Shown here one piece after another: positions 1-7,704 of a stretch of DNA of 9,417 nt. The stretch covers positions 120,625 to 130,041 of the forward strand of contig NZ_GG695982.1 in assembly GCF_000159955.1 (NCBI RefSeq), written 5' to 3'. Numbering within the stretch: position 1 is the first letter of the stretch; the number at the start of each line of letters is the position of its first letter. The DNA is from Paenibacillus sp. oral taxon 786 str. D14. GTDB taxonomy: Bacteria > Bacillota > Bacilli > Paenibacillales > Paenibacillaceae. The translations under genes and the position numbers were made by a program. The notes under the pieces were generated by a model that ran no database searches, was not told where the DNA came from, and was given only the letters and a program-made list of their open reading frames with translations.

Positions 1-6
1 CTACTT

Positions 7-35
7 GACGCTGATCAGTTCAGCGTCTTTTTTTT
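7..35 (+). terminator. Intrinsic terminator of an upstream gene
   Basis: A perfect 8-bp stem (GACGCTGA at 7-14 pairing with TCAGCGTC at 20-27) with a 5-nt loop is followed directly by eight T residues (28-35). This is a textbook Rho-independent terminator reading on the + strand. The gene it ends lies outside the window, so the ABC operon that follows starts its own transcription unit. Confidence 0.88.
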
Positions 36-65
36 GATCAACCGCCTTGCAAGAAAAATCAATTC

Positions 66-142
66 CAGGAAATGTGCGGCCCCTCCCGAATTTCCTTTAT
101 TCTGCCTGCCTGCAAAAATAAGCGATTGCTGGAAATCCACGG
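66..142 (+). repeat. Imperfect direct repeat, candidate regulator site
   Basis: Two copies of a C(A/T)GGAAATnnnCGG element lie at 66-79 and 129-142. They match at 10 of 14 positions, and their starts are 63 bp apart, close to six helical turns. AraC-family proteins often bind spaced direct repeats, and such a regulator is encoded at 3706-6009. The link is inference, and a match this short can arise by chance. Confidence 0.25.
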
Positions 143-154
143 GCATCTTAGAGT
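126..154 (+). promoter_or_regulatory. Weak candidate promoter of the ABC operon
   Basis: TTGCTG (126-131) and TAGAGT (149-154) are separated by 17 bp and lie about 40 bp before the first ribosome binding site. Both boxes match the sigma-A consensus poorly (3/6 and 4/6), as expected for an activator-dependent promoter. The second repeat copy (129-142) overlaps the -35 box, a common position for an AraC-type activator. No CcpA operator (cre) was seen between 36 and 191. Confidence 0.25.
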
Positions 155-191
155 GATTACATCGAACTTCAAAGGGAAAGGAGAGGGAAAC

Positions 192-1163
192 ATGGCTTCC
201 TCCTTGGAACCGATTACAAAACAGACAACGTCTGTAACCAGGGCCCGCAGTCACCGGCTGAGACAAATGGGAAAAATCCTGATGCGGGATAAATTCCTGT
301 ATGTATTAGCCTTACCGGGCCTGCTGTACTTTCTGATCTTCAAATACGTTCCGATGTGGGGAATCATCATCTCATTTCAGAACTATTCGCCTTATCAGGG
401 AGTGCTGGCCAGTCCTTGGGTGGGACTGGAGCATTTCCGACGCTTTTTCTCCAATCCTGATTTCTTTATGTTGTTTCGAAATACGCTCGCGATTAATACG
501 TTGTCGCTGATCTTCTTTTTTCCACTGCCCATCCTGCTCTCCTTAATGCTTAATGAAGTGAGGCAACAGGCATACAAGAAAATTGTGCAATCCATCGTGT
601 ATCTGCCGCATTTCTTATCCTGGGTCATTATTGTAGGGATTACCTTCATCTTGTTCTCAACGGGAGACGGAGCGGTGAATCAGATGTTGGTGAGTTTAGG
701 CTTTGAGAAGATCGATTTTCTGACCAATAAAAATTATTTCTGGGCCATGCTTACCGCTCAATCCATTTGGAAGGATGCCGGGTGGGGCACGATTATCTTC
801 TTAGCGGCGATGGCCAGCATTGATCCGCAGCTCTATGAGGCGGCCAAAATCGATGGGGCAGGCCGATTCCGGCAAATGTGGAACGTTACGCTGCCTGGCA
901 TTCGCTCGGTCATTGTCATTTTGCTGATTCTGCGAATGGGTCACATTATGGATGTCGGCTTCGAGCAAGTGTTCCTCATGATGAATGGGGCTGTCTCAGA
1001 GGTGGCTGACGTCTTCGATACGTACGTATACCGTTTAGGTGTGAAGCAGGGACAATTTAGCTACAGTACCGCCGTTGGTTTATTTAAGTCGATGGTTGGA
1101 TTAATTCTTGTGATCGGCACGAACAAATTGGCTAAGAAGTTTGGCGAGGAAGGGGTGTACTAA
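192..1163 (+). CDS. Sugar ABC transporter permease, LplB/YteP family
   Basis: This is one of the two membrane subunits of a binding-protein-dependent importer, probably for oligosaccharides. The ATG at 192 gives 323 residues, normal for the family, and is preceded by a strong ribosome binding site (AAAGGAGAGGG, 177-187). The open frame extends 40 codons upstream, but that part has no family resemblance. After a basic N-terminus the first membrane helix begins near residue 35, followed by a KYVPMWG segment (residues 51-57) typical of LplB-like permeases. About six hydrophobic segments follow. The EAA loop that contacts the ATPase is clear at residues 216-235, starting EAAKIDGAG and ending TLP. 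The next permease starts 4 bp after the stop codon, so the two are co-transcribed. The family call is secure. The substrate is unknown, because no glycoside hydrolase or other catabolic gene lies nearby. Confidence 0.93.
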   Translation: MASSLEPITKQTTSVTRARSHRLRQMGKILMRDKFLYVLALPGLLYFLIFKYVPMWGIIISFQNYSPYQGVLASPWVGLEHFRRFFSNPDFFMLFRNTLAINTLSLIFFFPLPILLSLMLNEVRQQAYKKIVQSIVYLPHFLSWVIIVGITFILFSTGDGAVNQMLVSLGFEKIDFLTNKNYFWAMLTAQSIWKDAGWGTIIFLAAMASIDPQLYEAAKIDGAGRFRQMWNVTLPGIRSVIVILLILRMGHIMDVGFEQVFLMMNGAVSEVADVFDTYVYRLGVKQGQFSYSTAVGLFKSMVGLILVIGTNKLAKKFGEEGVY

Positions 1164-1167
1164 CGAG

Positions 1168-2046
1168 ATGAGTTATCGCAGCCGTGATCGGATATTCCAA
1201 GCCGTCAATGCGATCCTGCTTGGCATCATCAGCCTGATCACATTTTTTCCGTTGTACTATGTGTTTGTCGTTTCGTTTACGGAACCGTCCGCATACCGAT
1301 CCAGCGAACTTCAACTGTTTCCCAAAGCGTGGAGTCTGGATTCTTATAAGTATCTCATGTCCACTAATGCCTTCCTCAACGCTACCGGGAACAGCGTTTT
1401 TCTCGCACTGGTTGGCACGGCGTTAAGCCTGCTCATTACTTCTTGCTTGGCTTATGCGATTTCTCGTAAGCGCTTGCTGGGGCGAAAAATCATCATGCTG
1501 CTGATCTTGCTGACCACGTTGTTTAATCCCGGTATCATACCGCCGTATTTGCTGGTCCGCGACCTGCACCTGATCAATAGTATTTGGTCCCTGATTCTCC
1601 CGGTGCTGACCAATGGGTGGTATGTCCTCTTGATGAAAGGATTTTTTGACAGCATCCCAACCAGTCTGGAGGAGGCGGCCCGAATTGACGGCTGCAATGA
1701 TGTCAGCGTGTGGTATCGCGTCATTCTCCCCTTGTCACTGCCTTCGCTGGCTGCATTTGGCTTGTTTTATGCCGTGGCCTACTGGAACACCTTCTTTACC
1801 GCGCTTCTTTATATTAACGAATTCTCCAAGCAGCCGCTCCAAGTGTTGCTGCAAAACATGCTCATCGATGCGTCAACCGCTGCCGGGGGTTCTGTTGCTG
1901 CCGAAATGATGTCGGAGCAACGAATTCCGCCGGAGACGCTGAAAATGGCTGCCGTGGTGATTGCGACCGTTCCGATTCTGCTCGTGTATCCCTTCCTGCA
2001 GAAGCATTTTGCCAAGGGAGCTATGGTAGGTTCGGTCAAAGAATAG
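1168..2046 (+). CDS. Carbohydrate ABC transporter permease, YtcP/LplC (MalG-like) family
   Basis: This is the partner permease of the importer, 292 residues long. The ATG at 1168 lies 4 bp after the stop of the first permease. Its ribosome binding site (GAGGAAGGGG, 1146-1155) sits inside the end of that gene, which suggests translational coupling. A TTG 27 bases further upstream keeps the frame open but overlaps the previous gene and is less likely. The first helix spans roughly residues 13-36 and ends in a VVSFTEPSAY segment typical of MalG/YtcP proteins. A conserved region (NPGIIPPYLLVRDL) precedes the middle helices. The EAA loop lies at residues 169-188 (EAARIDG at the start, VILP at the end). 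The protein forms a heterodimeric channel with the product of 192-1163. The solute-binding protein gene follows after 38 bp. Confidence 0.93.
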   Translation: MSYRSRDRIFQAVNAILLGIISLITFFPLYYVFVVSFTEPSAYRSSELQLFPKAWSLDSYKYLMSTNAFLNATGNSVFLALVGTALSLLITSCLAYAISRKRLLGRKIIMLLILLTTLFNPGIIPPYLLVRDLHLINSIWSLILPVLTNGWYVLLMKGFFDSIPTSLEEAARIDGCNDVSVWYRVILPLSLPSLAAFGLFYAVAYWNTFFTALLYINEFSKQPLQVLLQNMLIDASTAAGGSVAAEMMSEQRIPPETLKMAAVVIATVPILLVYPFLQKHFAKGAMVGSVKE

Positions 2047-2084
2047 TCTTATCTATTTATTCGAATAGGGAGGTCAATAACGTC

Positions 2085-3599
2085 ATGAAGAAAAAGAGTT
2101 TCGTCTTGCTAAGCGTCACCTTGCTCGTGAGTCTGCTGCTATCCGCTTGTTCATCCGGCACGAAGTCGGGATCCAGCGGTTCCGAGGGCTTGACCAAGCC
2201 GCTGGAGGTCAGCATTATGACCATGTATTACACGCCGGAGCCTCCGGGACCGGATAACGTGGTTGTCAAAGAATTCGAGAAGCGGACCAATACCAGGTTA
2301 AATATCACTTGGGTCTCTCCCAATAACTACGGGGATAAAGTGAACGTCACGCTGGCTTCCGGCGATATTCCGGATCTCATCCTGCTGGATGACCCGTTTA
2401 ATGCGCAGGTGCGGGGGATGGTGGCGCAAGGGGCCTTCTGGGATCTCACCCCGTATCTTCAGGATTACCCGAACTTAATGCTGTACCCCAAGGAGTCCTG
2501 GGAGAACACGAAGCAGGCCGATGGAAAGAACTACGGCATCCCGCGTCCGCGTCCGACCGATGGCGGAGGATTCACTTACCTGCGCAAGGACTGGCTGGAT
2601 AAGCTGAAGCTGGACGTTCCAACGACGACCGACGAGCTCTATGAAGTGCTGAAAGCCTTCGTTGAGCAAGACCCGGACGGCAATGGGAAGAAGGATACGA
2701 TCGGGTATATCGGATTTGTGGATCAGAACGGGATGGCCAACTTTGGTCAGCTGCAGAACAGCTTTACGAAAGTGAATGGCGACTGGAAGCTGATCGACGG
2801 CAAGCTGGTAAACGTGAATCTGTTGCCTGAAGTCAGAGAGAGTCTGGTTTGGCTGAATCGGGCTTATGTTGAGAAGCTGATTCCGGAAGATTTTGCCGTG
2901 TTAAAAAATACGCAGTCCAAGGACTTGCTCAAATCCAATCGCGGCGGCGGGTTCCAGGATACGGTGGAGGCCGCTTGGGAGCCCACGGAAGAGCTGCGCA
3001 AAACGATTCCCGAAGCCGACTTCCTGCCTTTGGTTTCGTTGAACGGGTACTCCAATAAAGACAGCGGATTTTTCGGGATGTTTGCGATCCCCAAAACCGT
3101 TCCTGAAGACAAAATGAAGCAGTTGCTGAAGCTGATGGATTATGGAGCTAGTCAGGAAGGCAGCGACTTGGCGAACTTCGGCTTCAAGGATGTACACTAT
3201 ACCGAGGAGAACGGTATTAAATTAGCAACGCCGCAAGCCCAGAAGGATATTGTCGCTCAGCAGGCGCTGGGACAAATTTTCTTGAAGTATGATCCCTACC
3301 TCCGGGCTTACCGAACAGGAATGCCGCTGGATGTTCTGGAACGGAACAAGAAAATTATCGATGAGAAAGCGAAAATCAGCATGGGCGATCCGGCAGTCGG
3401 ACTGTACTCGGAGACCAGCACCTTAGTCGGGACGGAGCTGCGCAAGAAAATTCAAGATATGAAGACCAAAGTCATTATGGGGAAAGAACCGATCAGCGCT
3501 TGGGATGACTACGTGGAGAAATTGAAGGCAGATCCGGATTTGCTCAAAATTACCGAAGAGATGAACGAAGCTTATCAGCAACGAACAAAAAGTGAATAA
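2085..3599 (+). CDS. Extracellular solute-binding lipoprotein (LipO/YtcQ-like, family 1)
   Basis: This is the substrate-capturing subunit of the importer, 504 residues long. The ATG at 2085 follows a good ribosome binding site (AGGGAGGT, 2067-2074). The N-terminus is a lipoprotein signal peptide: a KKK stretch, a hydrophobic core, and the lipobox LSAC with Cys22 as the lipidated residue. A Ser/Gly-rich tether follows, so the protein should be anchored on the outer face of the membrane. Residues 196-207 form an EF-hand-like loop (D196, D198, N200, D204 in DPDGNGKKDTIG). A comparable calcium site is known in the alginate-binding proteins AlgQ1/AlgQ2 and is frequent in long Paenibacillus binding proteins. 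The length of about 500 residues suits oligosaccharide binders of this type. The ligand cannot be inferred here. Two in-frame stops (TAA, TGA) are followed by a terminator, so this gene ends the operon. Confidence 0.93.
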   Translation: MKKKSFVLLSVTLLVSLLLSACSSGTKSGSSGSEGLTKPLEVSIMTMYYTPEPPGPDNVVVKEFEKRTNTRLNITWVSPNNYGDKVNVTLASGDIPDLILLDDPFNAQVRGMVAQGAFWDLTPYLQDYPNLMLYPKESWENTKQADGKNYGIPRPRPTDGGGFTYLRKDWLDKLKLDVPTTTDELYEVLKAFVEQDPDGNGKKDTIGYIGFVDQNGMANFGQLQNSFTKVNGDWKLIDGKLVNVNLLPEVRESLVWLNRAYVEKLIPEDFAVLKNTQSKDLLKSNRGGGFQDTVEAAWEPTEELRKTIPEADFLPLVSLNGYSNKDSGFFGMFAIPKTVPEDKMKQLLKLMDYGASQEGSDLANFGFKDVHYTEENGIKLATPQAQKDIVAQQALGQIFLKYDPYLRAYRTGMPLDVLERNKKIIDEKAKISMGDPAVGLYSETSTLVGTELRKKIQDMKTKVIMGKEPISAWDDYVEKLKADPDLLKITEEMNEAYQQRTKSE

Positions 3600-3607
3600 T
3601 GACCCAG

Positions 3608-3645
3608 CCCCCGAGAGCAAAAATATGGTTTTCGGGGGATTTTCC
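3608..3645 (+). terminator. Intrinsic terminator ending the ABC operon
   Basis: CCCCCGA (3608-3614) pairs with TCGGGGG (3632-3638). The stem extends inwards through two G-T wobbles, an A-T and a C-G pair, to about 11 bp around an A-rich loop (3619-3627). A short ATTTT tract follows. It lies 8 bp after the stop of the binding-protein gene and separates the importer from the regulator gene. Confidence 0.82.
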
Positions 3646-3705
3646 TCGTTTCCATCTATAGTAAGATAGGGAAGACCAATGGAAACTACGGAAAGGCGGG
3701 GATGT

Positions 3706-6009
3706 ATGAAGAAGAGCCATTTTTTTCGCAGAAGCTTATTTTTGGTGTTATGTGTCACCAGCCTGCCCACCGTGATTATTGGGATTACATTCTATATCGC
3801 CGGCCGGGCCTATATGGAGAATGAAATCACGCGCCATCATGATGCCTTACTAGTGAAGACGATTGATCGAATGAATGACAGTTTAGCTCAACTGGAGCTG
3901 GCTGCGACCCAGTGGTCCTTGGACAGCCGACTGGACGGAAGGCTTGGAGAGATTGATTTAGTAGACGAATTTAACGTAACGCATAGTCTGTATCGTTTTT
4001 TGGGGGTTATGAAAGGAGCCTATCCTTTAATCGACCAAGTCTATTTATATTTAGACCGGCAGCAGCCGGTGATCGTATCGGATATCGAGGGGATCGTTCC
4101 GCTGACCGATATCCAGCAACAGAAGCAATTTCACGGTCTGCTGCAGCAAGGCAGATCGGAGTTTTGGCAGTTCGACTTAACGAAGGTCAATGGGAAAGGG
4201 ACAGGTCCTTATGTGGCGCTTGTCCACAAGCTGCCAAGTATCGGTAAACCTTACGGGGCATTGATTTTTTATTTGGATCAGTCGAAGCTGGTGCAAATGG
4301 TGGAAGGCATGTCGGTTGATAATGAAGACGCTTCCTTTTTGATGGGCAAGGATGGCTCGCTGCTGGTCTCCCCGTCGTCCCTGAACCGGAAAAATGCGGA
4401 GTTGGAGCTTGCCGTGCAGGAGAGCGTCATGCAGCGGAAGGAGGAGACCGGCTCTTATCTTTTTCAATGGAAGGATAAATCCTATTTAATTTCGTACGGG
4501 GAGTATTCCCGCTTAGGTGAACCTTGGAGATACGTCACCACGATGCAACTGTCGCAACTCACCGCGCCGATTGTGATTATCTCCCGAATTATATTGGGGA
4601 TGGGAGCCGTCGGGCTGATCGTGGCTTGCCTGCTCTCCTGGATGGCTTCGCATCGGCTCTACCGTCCGATCCGCCGGTTGGTTCGTTTGGTCAAAATGCA
4701 GAAGCCGGACCCCGGGCCGGAAGTAGGGGATGAATTGGACTATATCGCCAATCAGTGGACCCATTTGAGCGAAGAACGCAAAGCCTTGGAGACGAAGCTG
4801 AAGCAAGCGTATCCTTCGCTGCGGGCCGCCTTTATGATGCAGTTGGTGCAAGGGCATGTGTACTCGCTGAAGGAGCCGGAGATCCGCGCAAGGTTACAGA
4901 CCTTTGGCTGGTCCTCGGAATCGCAATGGTTTGGACTTATGCTGGCGCGGGTTACGGGGGTGTCCAAGGCCGATAACCGATTTATGGAGAACGATGAATA
5001 CCTGATCTCCTTTGCTGCAGCCAATATCGCGCAAGAAATGGTGCGAATCCGGGGGATTCAAGCGGAAATCATCAATTTCCATGACCTCACCGTGGGAATC
5101 CTGCTTTCCTATCCGTCCGAAACCAGAAAAATGCATGTCAAAGAAGAGCTGTTCAGCCTGGCCGAGGATTTAGTCCGCACGATCAGTTCGCTGCTAAAGA
5201 TGCAAACGACGATCTGCATTGGGCGGTTAACCACCGAGATCAAGGATATTCCGGATATGCTGCCGTTTCTTCAGAACGCGATTCTGTATCGGGACCTGAA
5301 GGAACAATGCCAGGTGCTTGATCTGGAGGAGATTCTGCCCTATACGCCGCAAGAGGTTCATTATCCCTTCGCTTTGGAGAAGGAGCTGCTTCAAGCGTTG
5401 CGGATGGGACAATGCGAGCAAGCGATGCAGCGGATCGAGGCCATTATCTCTGAGCTGGTCGTGCGTTCGCGCAAAGAGAAGCTATTGAAGGAAGGCGTCA
5501 TGCAGGTGCTGGGAAGCATCATGCATACGTTATTGGAGACCGGCTACCAACCTCATCAGTTGTACGAAGGAGATAATCTCTTTGAGCAATTGAGTCAAAT
5601 TCGGGAGCCGGAGCAGATCGTCCGTTTTTTTCAGCAAAAAATTATCCTTCCGTATGCCCAGAAATTAAGCGAGGATCAGACGGCCCGGGCGAAGCCGCTC
5701 ATCGAACAGGTGACAGCGATGCTCAAGGATCAGTTCGCCGAAGGGATTTCGCTCGAAGCGTGCGCGCATCATTTTAATACAACGCCTTATACGCTGAGCC
5801 GCTTGTTCAAACAGGTAACCGGCATGAATTTCATCGATTATGTAACGGCTCTCCGGATTGAGAAGGCGAAGGAGCTGCTCAGTGACTCCGATATGAAAGT
5901 GAATGAAATTGCGGAGCAGGTGGGGTTACAACCGTCCTATTTTATTCGGCTGTTTAAGAGGTTTGAACAGATTACACCGGGACAATATCGAGAGAAAGTT
6001 ATGAAATAA
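3706..6009 (+). CDS. Membrane-bound AraC-family one-component regulator (YesS/YtdP-like)
   Basis: This 767-residue protein combines an extracytoplasmic sensor with a DNA-binding domain and has no kinase or receiver domain. The ATG at 3706 is chosen because GAAAGGCGGGG (3691-3701) lies just upstream and the product starts MKKSHFFRRS before the first helix. An in-frame ATG at 3679 lacks such a site. Helix 1 spans about residues 9-31. Residues 32-285 form the external region, resembling a Cache-type sensor. Helix 2 spans about 286-313, followed by a HAMP-like linker to about residue 365. The middle part (about 370-640) contains a TICIGR segment near residue 503, like the degenerate GGDEF-like linker of YesN-type proteins. 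Residues 665-765 are a full AraC domain with two helix-turn-helix units (LEACAHHFNTTPYTLSRLF and VNEIAEQVGLQPSYFIRLF). YesS and YtdP of Bacillus subtilis share this layout and adjoin similar transporters, so activation of the upstream importer operon is the likely role. Confidence 0.9.
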   Translation: MKKSHFFRRSLFLVLCVTSLPTVIIGITFYIAGRAYMENEITRHHDALLVKTIDRMNDSLAQLELAATQWSLDSRLDGRLGEIDLVDEFNVTHSLYRFLGVMKGAYPLIDQVYLYLDRQQPVIVSDIEGIVPLTDIQQQKQFHGLLQQGRSEFWQFDLTKVNGKGTGPYVALVHKLPSIGKPYGALIFYLDQSKLVQMVEGMSVDNEDASFLMGKDGSLLVSPSSLNRKNAELELAVQESVMQRKEETGSYLFQWKDKSYLISYGEYSRLGEPWRYVTTMQLSQLTAPIVIISRIILGMGAVGLIVACLLSWMASHRLYRPIRRLVRLVKMQKPDPGPEVGDELDYIANQWTHLSEERKALETKLKQAYPSLRAAFMMQLVQGHVYSLKEPEIRARLQTFGWSSESQWFGLMLARVTGVSKADNRFMENDEYLISFAAANIAQEMVRIRGIQAEIINFHDLTVGILLSYPSETRKMHVKEELFSLAEDLVRTISSLLKMQTTICIGRLTTEIKDIPDMLPFLQNAILYRDLKEQCQVLDLEEILPYTPQEVHYPFALEKELLQALRMGQCEQAMQRIEAIISELVVRSRKEKLLKEGVMQVLGSIMHTLLETGYQPHQLYEGDNLFEQLSQIREPEQIVRFFQQKIILPYAQKLSEDQTARAKPLIEQVTAMLKDQFAEGISLEACAHHFNTTPYTLSRLFKQVTGMNFIDYVTALRIEKAKELLSDSDMKVNEIAEQVGLQPSYFIRLFKRFEQITPGQYREKVMK

Positions 6010-6019
6010 AGGTTTTCAT

Positions 6020-6025
6020 TATAAT
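6020..6025 (+). promoter_or_regulatory. -10 box of the SNF transporter gene
   Basis: A perfect TATAAT lies 10 bp after the regulator stop codon, in a short AT-rich gap of 46 bp before the transporter start. The best -35 candidate is poor (TTATGA at 5999-6004, 15-bp spacer, inside the end of the regulator gene). The transporter is therefore probably transcribed on its own, though read-through from the regulator is possible because no terminator separates them. Confidence 0.5.
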
Positions 6026-6055
6026 AGAGAAATATAAAAATATATGGGGGTTGTT

Positions 6056-7378
6056 ATGAATACTAAGCAAACTCAGCTCGGCGAGGGGCGGAGTGATCGA
6101 TTCTCTTCTGCCGGATTTATTTTGGCCGCGATCGGCAGTTCCGTTGGTCTCGGCAACATGTGGAAGTTCCCTTACATTACAGGCCAAAACGGGGGAGCTG
6201 CCTTCTTCCTGATCTTCATTATCTGTTTGATCCTGATCGGCTTGCCTCTGTTGTTAGCGGAGCTGGCCATTGGGCGCTCAGGGCGCGGAAGTGCATCCAC
6301 GTCCTTTGTAAAAGCCGGCGGTCCTAAAGTGTTTGGCCGTCTTGGGCTGCTGCAAGTTATCGCTCCCTTTCTTATTTTGAGCTTCTATGTCATCGTTGCG
6401 GGCTGGACGCTCCATTATGCGGTTCAATCCTTCAGCGGAAGTTTGTATGTCGATTCGGACTATAGCGGGAAATTTGGTTCGTTCATCCAAGGCTTCATGC
6501 CGCTCGTATGGCAGGTGGCGGCTGTGCTGATTACCGCCATCGTGGTAGGGAAAGGGATCTCCGGCGGGATTGAAAAATTCAACAAGGTGCTGATCCCGGG
6601 GCTCGTCGTCCTTCTGATCATTTTGATGATTCGAGCATTAACCTTGCCGGGAGCCGGGGAGGGCGTTTCCTTCTTCCTTCAACCGGATTTCTCGAAGCTG
6701 AGTCCGGAGGCGGCTTTGGTTGCGCTGGGACATGCCTTCTTCTCGTTATCGCTGGGGATGGGGATTTTGCTCACTTACGGGGCTTACGTGGACAAGCGCC
6801 AATCCCTGGGCACGGCTACGCTGGCGATCGGGGCTGGGGACTTGATCTATGCGTTTATTGCAGGCTTGATCATCTTCCCAACAACCGCATCTTTTGGCTT
6901 AGAGTCGAATGCCGGGCCGTCTTTGGTCTTCATCGCGCTGCCGGCTGCATTCTCGGCGATGCCGTTTGGCGCCTTCTTCGGCGGGTTGTTCTTCGTCCTG
7001 CTGGCGATTGCAGCCTTGACTTCCTCGGTATCCTTGCTGGAAGTGCCGGTGACTTACGTGATGGACCGTTGGGGATGGGGCCGCGGAAAATCCGTAACGA
7101 TCATCAGTGTGTTGGTTCTGTTGATCGGGCTGCCTTCCGTCTTGTCCTTTGGGATCGTACCGGCTTTGTCAGACATGGGCGGGAAGAACTTCTTCGACTG
7201 GCTTGATTTCATTACCTCGAACATTTTGCTGCCAATCGGCGGCTTGATTACGACCCTCTTTGTAGGGTACTTTTGGAAAAAGGCTGCGGAAGCCGCGGGG
7301 CTCAAGTCCGGTTGGTTCCGGTTATGGCTGTTTATGGTTCTCTTTCGACTGGGCATGCCAACAGCACAGCGGATATGA
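6056..7378 (+). CDS. Sodium-dependent SNF/NSS-family transporter, 3' end replaced
   Basis: This gene encodes a LeuT-fold sodium symporter, probably for amino acids. The ATG at 6056 follows GGGGG (6046-6050). An alternative ATG at 6044 would place that site inside the gene. TM1 carries the family signature (SSVGLGNMWKFP with N34, then ENGG-like QNGG). S230 and S232 in the SLSLGMG stretch of TM6, and A319/T322/S323 in the ALTSS stretch of TM8, match sodium-site positions of LeuT. A Tyr in SFYVIVAGW fits TM3. The frame yields 440 residues, near the 440-450 of the 11-helix bacterial branch (MhsT, YocR). However, the last 12 residues, after about position 428, are not transporter sequence. They come from out-of-frame reading of cpaF. 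The final helix, expected after WLFMV, is missing, so function is doubtful. The substrate cannot be told. Confidence 0.88.
   Translation: MNTKQTQLGEGRSDRFSSAGFILAAIGSSVGLGNMWKFPYITGQNGGAAFFLIFIICLILIGLPLLLAELAIGRSGRGSASTSFVKAGGPKVFGRLGLLQVIAPFLILSFYVIVAGWTLHYAVQSFSGSLYVDSDYSGKFGSFIQGFMPLVWQVAAVLITAIVVGKGISGGIEKFNKVLIPGLVVLLIILMIRALTLPGAGEGVSFFLQPDFSKLSPEAALVALGHAFFSLSLGMGILLTYGAYVDKRQSLGTATLAIGAGDLIYAFIAGLIIFPTTASFGLESNAGPSLVFIALPAAFSAMPFGAFFGGLFFVLLAIAALTSSVSLLEVPVTYVMDRWGWGRGKSVTIISVLVLLIGLPSVLSFGIVPALSDMGGKNFFDWLDFITSNILLPIGGLITTLFVGYFWKKAAEAAGLKSGWFRLWLFMVLFRLGMPTAQRI
7334..7341. other. Junction between SNF transporter gene and cpaF
   Basis: Up to about 7336-7339 the sequence reads as transporter (GWFRLWLFMV in frame 2). 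From 7336 it reads in frame 1 as CpaF (GSLSTGHANS). The two gene interiors abut with no spacer. The bases atggt (7334-7338) could belong to either side: they complete FMV of the transporter, and they fit the conserved HDGSL of CpaF if its Asp was coded GAT. I see no insertion-sequence end, inverted repeat or target duplication at the join. Confidence 0.8.
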
Positions 7379-7680
7379 TCAGCAGGCTGGAGACGATGGT
7401 GCTGAGCGGAGCCGAATTACCGCTTCCGGTTGTTCGTCAACAGATCGCTTCGTCGATCGATGTTTTTGTTCATTTGTCGCGGTTGCGCGACCGTTCACGC
7501 CGAGTGACGGAAATCTCCGAGGTTGTTGGTCTGAGGGACGGGGAGGTGGTGCTTCAGCCGCTGTTTACGTTCCAGGAAGAAGGGGAGCAGAACGGCCGAA
7601 TCGTGGGTCACTTGCAAAGCAGCGGCGCAAAGTTAATCCATACGGACAAGCTGCGTATGTCGGGATTACCAGTTGATTAA
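7336..7680 (+). pseudogene. cpaF: CpaF/TadA secretion ATPase, C-terminal fragment only
   Basis: This 114-codon stretch matches the end of CpaF/TadA, the VirB11-like hexameric ATPase that powers Tad (Flp) pilus assembly. Recognisable segments are GSLSTGHANS (which includes the conserved Thr-Gly-His), SRLETMV, the RQQIASSIDVFVHLSRLRD region and RRVTEISEVVG. Family members are usually around 400-500 residues, so roughly three quarters are missing, including the Walker A and Walker B motifs. There is no start codon with a ribosome binding site. The frame runs back into transporter DNA, where ATG 7324 and TTG 7273 lack plausible sites. It therefore cannot make a working ATPase. The remaining codons show no stops or frameshifts, which implies a recent break or an artefact. 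tadB follows 24 bp downstream, the usual gene order. Confidence 0.88.
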
Positions 7681-7704
7681 TGCACAGGAAGGAGAGGATG
7701 CGGT

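Noticed and set aside
72..191. In-frame 40-codon extension upstream of the first permease
   Set aside because: It has no ribosome binding site at its start and no family-like sequence. The strong site at 177-187 and the ATG at 192 give a normal-length protein.
2053..2068. Small hairpin CTATT...AATAG next to the binding-protein ribosome binding site
   Set aside because: The stem is only 5 bp and AT-rich, too weak to argue for translational control.
3657..3667. TATAGT and TAAGAT as -10 boxes for the regulator gene
   Set aside because: Neither has a credible -35 box at 16-18 bp, because the region overlaps the preceding terminator. A promoter must exist here, but I cannot place it.
7273..7680. 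Open frame of 135 codons read as a separate small protein across the junction
   Set aside because: The first 21 codons are transporter DNA in the wrong frame, the TTG start lacks a ribosome binding site, and the rest is the end of CpaF. It is a fragment, not a new gene.
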